Positions 42,055 through 51,285 are shown, numbered from the stretch's first letter. The stretch is DNA of 64,000 nucleotides from an uncultured Oscillospiraceae bacterium (GCA_934512135.1 CAKSWT010000005.1:99900-163899), one strand, 5' to 3'. The notes: generated by a model not told the origin, from the sequence alone. Numbers and translations are program-made.

Positions 42055-42087
42055 TAAAAAAGCACGATAGTACGAAACTATCGTGCT
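42055..42087 (-). terminator. terminator of tRNA-Leu
   Basis: Minus strand: an 11-bp stem AGCACGATAGT with a 5-nt loop followed by TTTTTTATATTTT. Confidence 0.9.
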
Positions 42088-42091
42088 TCAC

Positions 42092-42178
42092 TGGTGCGGA
42101 TGGCGGGACTTGAACCCGCACGCCCATACGAGCACCAGCACCTCAAGCTGGCCAGTCTACCGATTCCAGCACATCCGC
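42092..42178 (-). tRNA. tRNA-Leu(GAG)
   Basis: 87 nt with the long variable arm of class II tRNAs (TGCTCGTATGGGCG-like). Acceptor GCGGATG pairs with CATCCGC. The anticodon loop TTGAGGT gives GAG, and CCA is encoded. It has its own promoter and terminator. Confidence 0.95.
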
Positions 42179-42193
42179 AAATCAGCATGGTTC

Positions 42194-42221
42194 ATTATAG
42201 CACAGCTTTCAAATTTGTCAA
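42194..42221 (-). promoter_or_regulatory. consensus promoter of tRNA-Leu
   Basis: Minus strand: TTGACA (42216-42221), 16-bp spacer, TATAAT (42194-42199). Both hexamers are perfect. Confidence 0.85.
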
Positions 42222-42261
42222 TGAAATTTTTGCGTTTTCCTGCGGTTCTTTTGAATTTCCG

Positions 42262-42290
42262 TTGCAAAACGCCGGGGATTCTGATAGAAT
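42262..42290 (+). promoter_or_regulatory. promoter of rsmE
   Basis: TTGCAA (42262-42267), 17-bp spacer, TAGAAT (42285-42290). Confidence 0.6.
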
Positions 42291-42345
42291 GACGTCATAT
42301 GTACAAAGGTACAGGATCCCGGATACATAACAGGAGGGGCGGAGC

Positions 42346-43074
42346 ATGACACGTTTTTTTGTAGAGGGAACCCAGATCGGACCGCAGTTTGCGGTGCTGA
42401 CGGGGGAACCTGCCGCCCATGCCAAGGTGCTTCGGCTGAAGCAGGGGGATGCCGTGGTGCTTTGCGACGGCCGGGGCACGGATTACCACTGTGTCATCTC
42501 GGACATCAGCGCCCAGCAGGTCTGCCTGGTGGTAGAGCGTCAAATTCCCTCGGAGTCTGAGGCGAAGGTGGCGGTCAGTGTCTATATGGGGTTTGCCAAG
42601 GGGGACAAGCTGGAGCATGTGATCCAAAAGGCCACAGAGCTGGGAGCGGCGGAGATCGTGGGATTTCCCAGCAGCCGCTGTGTGGCGAAGCTGGACGAAA
42701 AGACCGTCCAGAAAAAGCTGCCCCGATGGCAGAAAATCGCCGCTGCCGCGGCGGAACAGTCCGGCCGGGGGAGAATTCCCCAGGTGATTGCCCTGCGCTC
42801 CTACGGGGAGATGCTGGCCCGGGCCAGCCAGGCGGACAAGGCCCTGTTCTTCTATGAAAACGAGCAGGAGCACAGCCTTACCAGGGCCCTGTCCGGGGCA
42901 TTCCAAACGGCGGCACTGATCACCGGCCCCGAGGGGGGATTTTCCCCGGAGGAGGCCCAGCAGGCCCAGCAGGCCGGCATGGATATCTGCACCCTGGGAC
43001 GGAGAATCCTGCGGTGTGAAACGGCGCCGCTGTGCGCCCTCTCTGCGGTGATGTTTGCTGCAGGGGAATACTGA
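42346..43074 (+). CDS. rsmE: 16S rRNA m3U1498 methyltransferase RsmE
   Basis: 242 residues. An N-terminal PUA-like domain (HAKVLRLKQGDAVVLCDG) is followed by a SPOUT domain with FAKGDKLEHVIQKATELG, AAEQSGRGRIPQV, LITGPEGGFSPEE and LGRRILRCETAPL, the knot that binds SAM. It methylates U1498 in the decoding centre. GGAGGGG stands 5 nt before the ATG. It is followed after about 40 nt by the ASKHA activator gene. Confidence 0.95.
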   Translation: MTRFFVEGTQIGPQFAVLTGEPAAHAKVLRLKQGDAVVLCDGRGTDYHCVISDISAQQVCLVVERQIPSESEAKVAVSVYMGFAKGDKLEHVIQKATELGAAEIVGFPSSRCVAKLDEKTVQKKLPRWQKIAAAAAEQSGRGRIPQVIALRSYGEMLARASQADKALFFYENEQEHSLTRALSGAFQTAALITGPEGGFSPEEAQQAQQAGMDICTLGRRILRCETAPLCALSAVMFAAGEY

Positions 43075-43114
43075 TTTTGTTGGAAACAATCTTTAGATAC
43101 GTCAGGTGAAACAA

Positions 43115-46051
43115 ATGAGTTTGAAAATCGGAATCGATGTGGGTTCTACCACGGTGAAGGTCATTGTGCTGAGCCAGGACAATGACCTGCTTTATCGCTC
43201 CTATGAGCGGCACTTCTCCATGGTCCGGGAAAAGACCTGTGAGCTGCTGAAACGCGCGGAGGACATCCTGAAGGGACAGCAGGTGCGGGCGGTCATCACC
43301 GGCTCGGCAGGTCTGGGCATGGCGAAGAGCGCCAATGTGAACTTTGTCCAGGAGGTCTTTGCCACGGCAGAGGCAGTGGAGAAGTTTATTCCCGACACGG
43401 ATGCCGTCATTGAGCTTGGCGGCGAGGATGCAAAGATCATCTTCTTTGGCGGCTCTCTGGAGGAACGGATGAATGGCTCCTGTGCCGGCGGCACCGGCGC
43501 CTTCATTGACCAGATGGCCACCCTGGTGGGGGTCACGGCGGACGAGCTGGACAAATTGAGCCTGGGCTATGAGAAGATTTATCCCATTGCCTCCCGCTGC
43601 GGCGTGTTTGCCAAGTCGGACATTCAGCCCATCCTGAACCAGGGAGCCCGGAAGGAGGACGTGGCGGCGTCCATTTTCCAGGCAGTGGTGGATCAGACGG
43701 TGGCGGGGCTGGCCCAGGGCCGTGACATCGCCGGGAAGGTGGTGTTCCTGGGGGGGCCGCTGCACTTCCTAAAGGGGCTGCGGCAGCGGTTCCAGGAGAC
43801 CTTGAAGCTGGACGACGATCATGCCATTTTCCCGGAAAACGGCGACTGCTTTGCGGCCATTGGCGCAGGTCTCTGCGCAGAGGGCTATCAGCCGGAGGAA
43901 TATGAGATGCTGCTCCGCCGTCTGGAGCGGGCGGTGGAGGATCGGGGGAACACCCAGACCATGGAGCCGCTGTTCCACGACCAGGGGGAGTATGACGCCT
44001 TCCTGGCCCGGCACAACGCAAACAAGCCCCCGGAGATCGACATTGCCTCCTATTCCGGCAAGGCATACCTGGGCATTGACGCAGGCTCCACCACCACGAA
44101 GCTCTGCCTGATCGCCCCGGACGGCGGGCTGCTCTATACATATTACAGCTCCAACCGGGGCAATCCCGTTTCCGTGATTCTGGAGCAGCTACACCACATC
44201 TATGGGCTGTGCGGTGACCGGATCACCATTGCCGGCAGCGCAGTCACCGGCTACGGCGAGGACCTGATTACCTCGGCCTTCCAGGTGGATGCCGGACTGG
44301 TGGAGACGGTGGCTCACTTCCGGGCGGCGGCACATTTCTCCCCCGGGGTGGACTTTATCATCGACATCGGCGGCCAGGACATGAAGTGCTTTAAAATCCG
44401 CAACCATGCGGTGGATTCCATTATGCTCAACGAGGCCTGTTCCTCCGGCTGCGGCAGCTTTATTGAGACCTTTGCCAAGGCCCTGGGCTATTCCATTGCG
44501 GATTTCTCAAAAATGGGCCTGATGGCCAAGCATCCGGTGAATCTGGGCTCCCGCTGCACGGTGTTTATGAACTCCTCGGTGAAGCAGGCCCAGAAGGATG
44601 GCGCCACAGTGGAGGACATCTCCGCCGGGCTGTCCATTTCCATTGTTAAAAATGCCGTCTATAAGGTCATCCGTGCGGCCTCCGCCGACGACCTGGGACA
44701 GAACATCGTGGTCCAGGGCGGCACCTTCCTCAATGACGCAGTGCTTCGGGCCTTTGAGCTGGAGCTGGGGCGGAATGTGACCCGGCCCACCATTGCAGGT
44801 CTGATGGGTGCCTACGGCGCAGCGCTGCATGCCCAGGAGCTGGGACTGGAGCGGTCCAACCTCCTGTCGGCTCAGCAGCTGGAGCATTTCACCCATAAGT
44901 CCAATCCTGCCACCTGCAAGGGCTGTACCAACCACTGCTCCCTGACCATCAACATCTTCGACGGCGGACGCCGGTTTATCTCCGGCAACCGCTGCTCCAA
45001 GCCCCTTGGCAAGCAGAAGGTGGAGATGCCGGATATGTTCCACTATAAATACCAGAAGCTCCGGGCCATGGAGGGAAAGGGCCGGGGCGACGGCAGCCGG
45101 GGCCGTATGGGGATTCCCTTTGGCCTGAATATGTATGAAAATCTGCCCTTCTGGTACCGGTTCTTTACGGATCTGAACTTTGAGGTGGTACTGTCCCCGG
45201 AATCCTCCCGGGCGCTGTACCTCAAGGGACAGCACACCATTCCCTCGGATACGGTGTGCTATCCGGCAAAGCTGCTCCACGGCCATGTGGAGGCCCTGGT
45301 GGAGGCGGGGGTAGATGCGATTTGGTATCCCTGCATGTCCTATAACAACGACGAGGGCATCGGCGACAACCACTACAACTGCCCGGTGGTGGCGTATTAT
45401 CCCGAGCTGCTGGCGGCCAATGTTCCGGCCCTGCAAAAGGTGCGGTTCTACGACCCCTATGTGGGACTTTGGCGGAGAAAGGACTGTGCCAAACGGCTGG
45501 CGGAGTTCTTCCACCAGGAATACCAAATTCCCAAGAAGCGGGTGGAGCAGGCAGCGAAGGCCGCCTATGAGGCCTATGACGCCTATGTGGCGGACATTCA
45601 CGCCACCGGAGAGCGATATATAGAGGCGGCGAGAGCCAATGGGAATCCCATCATCGTTATGGCCGGCCGGCCTTACCATATTGACCCGGAGATCAGCCAC
45701 GGCATCAATGACCTGATCACGTCCTTTGGCTTTGTGCTCATCACCGAGGATGCCCTGGCCTATCGGGAGGGGTATGCGCCTCGGACGGTGCTCAACCAGT
45801 GGACCTTCCAGAGCCGGATGTATAATGCTGCCCGGTACGTCTGTACCCAGAAGGATATGCAGATGGTTCAGCTGGTCTCCTTCGGCTGCGGGACAGACGC
45901 CATCACCACCGATGAGCTTCGCCTGATTCTGGAGTCCGGCGGCAAGCTGTATACCCAGCTGAAGATCGACGACATCTCCAATCTGGGAGCGGTGAAGATC
46001 CGGATCCGCAGTCTTATGGCGGCGATGGACGCCAGAAAGGAGGAGGACTGA
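43115..46051 (+). CDS. Tandem BadF/HgdC-type (ASKHA) activase fused to a DUF2229/2-hydroxyacyl-CoA-dehydratase-like domain
   Basis: 978 residues. Two ASKHA ATPase domains are in tandem: IGIDVGSTTVKVI (residue ~5) and LGIDAGSTTTKLC (~318). Each carries the two Cys that in HgdC bridge a [4Fe-4S] cluster across a homodimer: C123/C162 in the first, C442/C481 in the second, both 39 apart. The rest (from ~600: CKGCTNHCSL, GIPFGLNMYENLPFW, DTVCYPAKLLHGH, YPCMSYNN) resembles dehydratase-type Fe-S subunits. The predicted role is ATP-driven low-potential electron transfer. The ATG at 43115 is preferred to a GTG at 43106 because AGGTG lies in between. One nucleotide separates it from the next gene. Confidence 0.82.
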   Translation: MSLKIGIDVGSTTVKVIVLSQDNDLLYRSYERHFSMVREKTCELLKRAEDILKGQQVRAVITGSAGLGMAKSANVNFVQEVFATAEAVEKFIPDTDAVIELGGEDAKIIFFGGSLEERMNGSCAGGTGAFIDQMATLVGVTADELDKLSLGYEKIYPIASRCGVFAKSDIQPILNQGARKEDVAASIFQAVVDQTVAGLAQGRDIAGKVVFLGGPLHFLKGLRQRFQETLKLDDDHAIFPENGDCFAAIGAGLCAEGYQPEEYEMLLRRLERAVEDRGNTQTMEPLFHDQGEYDAFLARHNANKPPEIDIASYSGKAYLGIDAGSTTTKLCLIAPDGGLLYTYYSSNRGNPVSVILEQLHHIYGLCGDRITIAGSAVTGYGEDLITSAFQVDAGLVETVAHFRAAAHFSPGVDFIIDIGGQDMKCFKIRNHAVDSIMLNEACSSGCGSFIETFAKALGYSIADFSKMGLMAKHPVNLGSRCTVFMNSSVKQAQKDGATVEDISAGLSISIVKNAVYKVIRAASADDLGQNIVVQGGTFLNDAVLRAFELELGRNVTRPTIAGLMGAYGAALHAQELGLERSNLLSAQQLEHFTHKSNPATCKGCTNHCSLTINIFDGGRRFISGNRCSKPLGKQKVEMPDMFHYKYQKLRAMEGKGRGDGSRGRMGIPFGLNMYENLPFWYRFFTDLNFEVVLSPESSRALYLKGQHTIPSDTVCYPAKLLHGHVEALVEAGVDAIWYPCMSYNNDEGIGDNHYNCPVVAYYPELLAANVPALQKVRFYDPYVGLWRRKDCAKRLAEFFHQEYQIPKKRVEQAAKAAYEAYDAYVADIHATGERYIEAARANGNPIIVMAGRPYHIDPEISHGINDLITSFGFVLITEDALAYREGYAPRTVLNQWTFQSRMYNAARYVCTQKDMQMVQLVSFGCGTDAITTDELRLILESGGKLYTQLKIDDISNLGAVKIRIRSLMAAMDARKEED

Positions 46052-46052
46052 G

Positions 46053-47351
46053 ATGGCAGAGCTTGTATACGATAAAAACGGGCGGCTTCTGTTTACCAAG
46101 GAGATGGCCCAGGAATATACCATTTTGGCCCCTCAGATGCTGCCGGATCATTTTGCCATGCTGGAGAGCATTCTCCAGGAGGCGGGGTACAAGGTGAAGA
46201 TGCTGGATACCAATGCCCATACCATTTTGGAGGAGGGCCAGAAGTATGTCCATAACGATGCCTGCTATCCGGCCATCCTGGTAATCGGTCAGCTGATTGA
46301 TGCCATTCACCGGGGAGGATATGATCCCCATAAGGTGGCGCTGTTTATTACCCAGACCGGCGGCGGCTGCCGTGCCTCCAACTATCTCTATCTGCTGCGG
46401 AAGGCACTGGCCCGGGCAGGACTGGAGTATGTGCCGGTGGTCTCCTTGAACCTTTCGGGCATGGAGAAAAACCCCGGCTTTAAGCTGACCCTTCCCATTC
46501 TCAGAAAGGCCGTGTTTGCCGTGATCTACGGCGATCTGATGATGAACGTGGGATGGCAGGTGCGGCCCTATGAGGTGAACGCCGGAGATACGGATCGATG
46601 CCTGGCCCGATGCAGAGAGTATCTTTTGGCGGAAATGCGCGCAGGTCGGGGCATGACCTTCAAAAGCATGGTGAAGAACTTCGACTACCTTGTTGAGCAG
46701 TTTAAAAACGTCCCGGTCCAGGGAGAGCAGAAGGTCCGCGTGGGCGTGGTCGGCGAGATTTACGTGAAATACGCCCCGCTGGGAAACAACGACCTGGCCA
46801 ACTTCCTCCTCAGCGAGGGGGCGGAGCCGGTGATTCCGGGGCTGATGGACTTTATTATTTTCAAGGTCTACAACCGGGACGTGGACGTGGATTTGTATGG
46901 CGGTCATTTGGCCAAGAAAAAGGTGTGCCAGTTCCTGGAGAAATACCTGATGAAATATCAGCATGCGATGATCGATGCCCTGAAGCGCTCCGGTCGGTTC
47001 CGTGCCCCGGGGGATTTTAAGGATCTTCATCGCCTGATCCAGGGCTATCTGGGAGACGGCAACAAAATGGGCGAGGGGTGGCTGCTGACGGCGGAAATGC
47101 TGGAGCTGATCCACTCCGGGGTGCCCAACATTGTCTGTACGCAGCCCTTCGGCTGCCTGCCCAATCACATTGTGGGCAAGGGCATGATCCGGCGGCTCAA
47201 GGAGGACTATCCGGATTCCAACATTGTGGCCATTGACTATGATCCCGGCGCCACCCGAATCAACCAGGAAAACCGCATCAAGCTGATGCTGGCAAATGCT
47301 CAGAAAAAGCGGCAGCTGGCAGAGGAAAAAAAGACGCCTGCAACCGTATAA
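46053..47351 (+). CDS. 2-hydroxyacyl-CoA-dehydratase-related subunit, partner of the tandem activase
   Basis: 432 residues. NDACYPAILVIGQLIDAI, TQTGGGCRASNYLYLLRKAL, VGVVGEIYVKYAPLGNNDLA and CTQPFGCLPNHIVGKG are typical of the C-terminal third (COG3581-like) of the ~1400-residue activase proteins found in many Clostridia. Here that protein is split into two genes with a 1-nt gap. Conserved Cys in NDAC, GGGC and FGC could bind an Fe-S cluster. No 2-hydroxyacyl-CoA dehydratase, CoA transferase or transporter is adjacent, so the reaction is unknown. A strong terminator follows. Confidence 0.8.
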   Translation: MAELVYDKNGRLLFTKEMAQEYTILAPQMLPDHFAMLESILQEAGYKVKMLDTNAHTILEEGQKYVHNDACYPAILVIGQLIDAIHRGGYDPHKVALFITQTGGGCRASNYLYLLRKALARAGLEYVPVVSLNLSGMEKNPGFKLTLPILRKAVFAVIYGDLMMNVGWQVRPYEVNAGDTDRCLARCREYLLAEMRAGRGMTFKSMVKNFDYLVEQFKNVPVQGEQKVRVGVVGEIYVKYAPLGNNDLANFLLSEGAEPVIPGLMDFIIFKVYNRDVDVDLYGGHLAKKKVCQFLEKYLMKYQHAMIDALKRSGRFRAPGDFKDLHRLIQGYLGDGNKMGEGWLLTAEMLELIHSGVPNIVCTQPFGCLPNHIVGKGMIRRLKEDYPDSNIVAIDYDPGATRINQENRIKLMLANAQKKRQLAEEKKTPATV

Positions 47352-47356
47352 CAAGT

Positions 47357-47386
47357 GCCCCCGGAACTTTGGTTCCGGGGGCGTTT
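47357..47386. terminator. terminator after the activase pair
   Basis: An 11-bp stem GCCCCCGGAAC with its complement and a 4-nt loop, then GTTTG. It separates convergent genes. Confidence 0.8.
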
Positions 47387-47408
47387 GCACTGAAATCATG
47401 GAATTGTA

Positions 47409-49331
47409 TCAGAGATCCATTGCGGCGTGGTAGCCGTCGAAGATGGCGCCGTTGGTCTTGCCCACCTGATGGCAGTCTCCGATGATGCGAATCACCGGGA
47501 CATCCAGCGTCATGAGGTCGGATACGGGAACGGCACGCTGGCCGAAGGCATAGACCTTGCTTTCCGCGGGAATCACTACGGTGTTTCCCTCCTTGTCCTG
47601 GGTCTCCACGCCCTGGGCGGTGACGGCGGTGCAGCGGAGGCCGGTGCGGATATGGAGGGACGGCGTCTCGGCAAAGCTCTGGAGCATGGCAACCCGATGC
47701 ATCCAGTTGGCGTCCGGCGCCACGGCATCCTGCATCTCGATGATGGTGACGTCACGGCCGGTCTCCGCCAGGAACAGGGCGGTTTCACAGCCCACCAGAC
47801 CGCCGCCCATCACGGCAACGGTCTTGCCCAGGGCATCCAGGTTGGTGTAGGCCGTGGTGGCGTGCTGTGCGGTTTCGATGCCGGGCAGGGGGAATACCAC
47901 CGGGGTGGAGCCTGCGGCAATCAGCAGGGCGTCCGGATGGATTTGCGCCACCAGCTCAGCCGTGACCTCCGTATTCAGGCGGATCTCCACACCGGCGGCT
48001 TCCACCCGATGGACAAGATGATCCTTCAGACGCTTCAGGTCGGCCTTGAGGCTGTCATAGTCGGTGAATTTCAGCAGGCCGCCGAGACTGTCGGACTTCT
48101 CCGCCAAAATGACCTTGTGGCCACGGGCGGCGGCAGTGGCTGCGGCCTCCAGTCCTCCGGGCCCGCCGCCTACCACCAGAACGGTTTTCTGAGCCTTTGC
48201 GGGCTTTTCCGTGGCGTCCAGCAGGAATTCATGGCCGGTGCGGGGATTGACGGCACAGGCAAAGCGGGTTTTGGTCTGCATGCCGGTAAGGCAGTCCAGA
48301 CACCGCAGGCAGGGACGGATGTCAGCGTCCTTGCCCTCCCGGGACTTCTGGGGCAGGAAGGGATCTGCAATCAGGCTGCGGACCATGGCCACGGCGTCGG
48401 CCTTTCCTGAGGCAATGACCTCCTCTGCCTCGGCAGGTGTCACAATGGAGCCCACGGAGACCACAGGACACTTGGTGACGGCGGCCTTTACGGCGGCGGC
48501 GTACTTGACGTTGGGCATATGGGGCAGGAACATGGTGGGGTGGGTCTTGACGGCGAAGTTGGGATCGGTGTCAAGACCGGCGGAGACGTGGATCAGCTCT
48601 ACCTTGTCCTCAATCATTTTACAGAACGCCACGACCTCCTCCACGGTCAGACCGCCCTCTATGAGCTCCGGGCCGACTCGATACTCCACAGGGACCTTCC
48701 GGCCCACTGCGGCACGGACCTGGTCAATGACCATCAGGGGGAATTTTGCTCGGTTTTCCAGGGAGCCGCCAAAGTCATCGGTGCGGCGGTTGAACTTGGG
48801 GGAGAGCATTTGACCCAGGAACCAGCCATGGGCGCCATGGAGCATAACCATGTCAAAGCCGGCCTGGATGGCCAGCCGGGCAGCGTCGCCGTAGGCCTTT
48901 GCCACCTCCTCCAGCTCCGCAGGAGTGGCGCCCTTTACGGTGGTGCCGTTGGCCTTGACCTCGTCCACGGGGCCAAGGGTCTGGTAGCCGGTCACCAGGG
49001 AGTTGGAGATCCGGCCGCCGTGGTTGAGCTCAATGGAGGCAATGGCGCCGTGCTGGCGAATGGCCCGGGCCACCTCGGACCACTTCTGGACTGTGCCGCT
49101 GGAGAGAATGGGATGCCGAGGCGTGGTGAAGCCACGCTCCTCCACCGGGGTGTCTCCCACGGTGATCTGGGCTGCGCCGCCTTTGGCCTTTTCCTCATAG
49201 TAGCCGATCATCACATCAGAGGGGCTGCCGTCGGGGTTCAGGGCGCACATCATATTGGGGGCAGAGAGAAGCCGATTCCGGAAGGTCAGCGTGCCCACCT
49301 GGAGAGGGGTAAAAAGATGAGGATATTTCAT
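47409..49331 (-). CDS. 2,4-dienoyl-CoA reductase/Old Yellow Enzyme-like NAD(P)H:flavin oxidoreductase
   Basis: 640 residues, as in FadH and the bile-acid enzymes BaiCD/BaiH. An FMN TIM barrel comes first (FRNRLLSAPNMMCALNPDG, HGAHGWFLGQMLSPKFNRRTD, a typical OYE motif). A [4Fe-4S] motif CLRCLDCLTG with a later FACAVNP follows; its CxxCxxC spacing is one shorter than the usual CxxCxxxC. FAD fold VVGGGPGGLEAA and NAD fold VMGGGLVGCETA close it. It probably reduces a conjugated double bond; the substrate is unknown. Leader of about 45 nt, start 49331, own promoter. It is unrelated in strand to the activase genes but similar in anaerobic redox role. Confidence 0.88.
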   Translation of the reverse strand: MKYPHLFTPLQVGTLTFRNRLLSAPNMMCALNPDGSPSDVMIGYYEEKAKGGAAQITVGDTPVEERGFTTPRHPILSSGTVQKWSEVARAIRQHGAIASIELNHGGRISNSLVTGYQTLGPVDEVKANGTTVKGATPAELEEVAKAYGDAARLAIQAGFDMVMLHGAHGWFLGQMLSPKFNRRTDDFGGSLENRAKFPLMVIDQVRAAVGRKVPVEYRVGPELIEGGLTVEEVVAFCKMIEDKVELIHVSAGLDTDPNFAVKTHPTMFLPHMPNVKYAAAVKAAVTKCPVVSVGSIVTPAEAEEVIASGKADAVAMVRSLIADPFLPQKSREGKDADIRPCLRCLDCLTGMQTKTRFACAVNPRTGHEFLLDATEKPAKAQKTVLVVGGGPGGLEAAATAAARGHKVILAEKSDSLGGLLKFTDYDSLKADLKRLKDHLVHRVEAAGVEIRLNTEVTAELVAQIHPDALLIAAGSTPVVFPLPGIETAQHATTAYTNLDALGKTVAVMGGGLVGCETALFLAETGRDVTIIEMQDAVAPDANWMHRVAMLQSFAETPSLHIRTGLRCTAVTAQGVETQDKEGNTVVIPAESKVYAFGQRAVPVSDLMTLDVPVIRIIGDCHQVGKTNGAIFDGYHAAMDL

Positions 49332-49385
49332 GTTCCACGAGTCCTTTCTGAAAAATGCTAAGAAGTCTACTTACTTTCCTCTCTT

Positions 49386-49414
49386 ATTATGACTGGGAAA
49401 CTGAAAAATGTCAA
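49386..49414 (-). promoter_or_regulatory. promoter of the OYE-like gene
   Basis: Minus strand: TTGACA (49409-49414), 17-bp spacer, CATAAT (49386-49391). Confidence 0.7.
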
Positions 49415-49490
49415 ACGGATTGTAATTTATTTTACAATGAATTTGAATTCATACTTTTCGAGGAACCTGGGGAAAAGGGTAGTTGGCCCC

Positions 49491-49518
49491 TTGCAAAAGC
49501 CTTGGAATATGGTACAAT
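49491..49518 (+). promoter_or_regulatory. promoter of the serine dehydratase genes
   Basis: TTGCAA (49491-49496), 16-bp spacer, TACAAT (49513-49518), 31 bp before the ATG. Confidence 0.6.
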
Positions 49519-49549
49519 GCAGAAAAGAACGCACAAAAGGAGAACCGAT

Positions 49550-50221
49550 ATGAACCTATTTGACATACTGGGTCCTGTGATGGTGGGCCCGTCCAGCTCC
49601 CATACGGCGGGGGCGGTGCGGATTGGCTACACGGCGAGGAGGTTGCTCAAGGAGCCGGTGCGGCAGGCGGAGATCCTGCTGTACGGGTCCTTTTTGGCCA
49701 CAGGAAAGGGACACGGCACCCCCCAGGCTCTGGTGGCGGGGCTGCTGGGCATGGAGCCGGATGACAGCCGGATTCCCCACAGCCTGGAGCTTGCCCGGGA
49801 ACAGGGAGTCGAGGTGCGGTTTGGGGAGGCGGAGCTGAAGGAGGCCCATCCCAATTCGGTAGAACTCCATCTGGTGGGGACCTCCGGGCGAAGGCTGTCC
49901 CTTGTGGGAGAGTCCATTGGCGGGTCCCGCATCAACATCGCCAAGCTGGATGGACTGTCCGCGAACTTTACAGGGGAGCGTCCCACGCTGATTGTACACA
50001 ACCTGGATCAGCCGGGGCATGTGGCGGAGGTCACCGAGCGGCTGGCTCAGGATGGGGTGAATATCGCAACCATGCAGCTCTACCGGGCCAGCCGGGGAGG
50101 CCATGCGGTGATGGTGCTTGAGTGCGACCAAGAGGTGCCGGAGGACTCCGTCCAGTGGCTTCGGCAGCAAAGCGGCATCGAAAAGGTGACGTATTTTAGC
50201 CTGGAGGAGGGAGATATATGA
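49550..50221 (+). CDS. sdaAB: L-serine dehydratase, beta subunit
   Basis: 223 residues. NLFDILGPVMVGPSSSHTAG is the family signature. SIGGSRINIAKLDG links to a C-terminal ACT domain (PTLIVHNLDQPGHVAEVTE), likely the allosteric serine site. With SdaAA it forms the [4Fe-4S] enzyme that deaminates serine to pyruvate. AAAAGGAG precedes the ATG at 49550; upstream in-frame sequence covers the promoter. Overlaps sdaAA by 4 nt (ATGA). Confidence 0.95.
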   Translation: MNLFDILGPVMVGPSSSHTAGAVRIGYTARRLLKEPVRQAEILLYGSFLATGKGHGTPQALVAGLLGMEPDDSRIPHSLELAREQGVEVRFGEAELKEAHPNSVELHLVGTSGRRLSLVGESIGGSRINIAKLDGLSANFTGERPTLIVHNLDQPGHVAEVTERLAQDGVNIATMQLYRASRGGHAVMVLECDQEVPEDSVQWLRQQSGIEKVTYFSLEEGDI

Positions 50222-51111
50222 GCATCACGCAACTGAATGAAATCGCCGAGGCGGCGGAGCGGGAGCGAATTCCCTTTTGGCAGGTGGTGCTGGAGGCACA
50301 GTGCCGGGAGCAGGACTGTTCCCCCGCTGTAGCCATGGAGACCATGCTGGGGATGTACCGGGCCATGGAGGCGGCAGATCGGGACTATGACCCGGGGCTC
50401 CGCTCCATCAGCGGTATGGCAGGAGGAGACGGAGAAAAGCTCCGGCGGTACCGGCTGGAAGGCGGCCTGTTGGGACCCTATCTGGGGGAGGTAATGGAAA
50501 AGGCGGTAAAAATGGCGGAATCCAACGCCTGCATGAAGCGAATTGTGGCGGCGCCCACCGCAGGCTCCTGCGGGGTGATCCCGGCGGTACTGCTGACCTA
50601 TCAGAGACAGAAGCAGGTGCCTGAGGAGCAGATGGTGGAGGCACTGTTTACTGCGGCGGGGATTGGAGAGGTCATTGCCTGCAACGCCAGCATTGCAGGG
50701 GCAGAGGGAGGCTGTCAAGCGGAGATCGGCGCAGCCTGCGCCATGGCCGCCGGGGCGGTGATTCAGCTGGAGGGCGGCAGCCCGGAGGCCATTTGCCACG
50801 GGGCGGCTCTGGCGATTAAGAGCCTGCTGGGGCTGACCTGTGACCCGGTGGCCGGACTGGTGGAAGTGCCCTGCATTAAGCGGAACGCCTCCGGTGCGGT
50901 GCTGGCGGTGACGGCGGCCCAGATGGCCCTGGCGGGGATTCGCAGCGCAGTGCCTCCGGACGAGGTTATCGATTCCATGCGGCGGATTGGACGGCTGCTG
51001 CCGACCTGCCTGCGGGAGACCAGTCAGGAGGGCCTGGCCATCACGCCCACGGCCATGGAGATTGCAAGGCGGCTTCGGGGAAACGGAGAAAACCATCCAG
51101 ATGACACCTGA
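50218..51111 (+). CDS. sdaAA: L-serine dehydratase, alpha subunit
   Basis: 297 residues. SGMAGGDGEKLRRY, APTAGSCGVIPAVL, NASIAGAEGGCQAEIGAACA and CDPVAGLVEVPCIKRNA hold the Cys residues that ligate the catalytic, oxygen-sensitive [4Fe-4S] cluster. The product is pyruvate plus ammonia. Start coupled to sdaAB. No obvious hairpin follows; the next promoter begins 43 bp after the stop. Confidence 0.95.
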   Translation: MSITQLNEIAEAAERERIPFWQVVLEAQCREQDCSPAVAMETMLGMYRAMEAADRDYDPGLRSISGMAGGDGEKLRRYRLEGGLLGPYLGEVMEKAVKMAESNACMKRIVAAPTAGSCGVIPAVLLTYQRQKQVPEEQMVEALFTAAGIGEVIACNASIAGAEGGCQAEIGAACAMAAGAVIQLEGGSPEAICHGAALAIKSLLGLTCDPVAGLVEVPCIKRNASGAVLAVTAAQMALAGIRSAVPPDEVIDSMRRIGRLLPTCLRETSQEGLAITPTAMEIARRLRGNGENHPDDT

Positions 51112-51154
51112 CGGCGTGAAACGGGGAAGGCCGTTAACATTTTATTCATTCTTC

Positions 51155-51183
51155 TTGACATCCATCCGGCCAGGCTATACAAT
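51155..51183 (+). promoter_or_regulatory. strong promoter of rny
   Basis: TTGACA (51155-51160), 17-bp spacer, TACAAT (51178-51183). The leader is about 95 nt and AT-rich, with AAGGAGGTG followed by an unusually long 12-nt gap to the ATG. Confidence 0.75.
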
Positions 51184-51285
51184 ATATGTTGCAAATTAGT
51201 ATGGTTCCGCTGTAAATTGTGTTGAAATTTGCATGACGACCTGTATATTTGTTCCATTATTGTATAAGGAGGTGTTTTAGAGAGA

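Noticed and set aside
43106..43114. GTG at 43106 as the start of the tandem activase
   Set aside because: The AGGTG that can serve as ribosome site would overlap this codon; ATG at 43115 has proper spacing and begins where the family's conserved strand starts.
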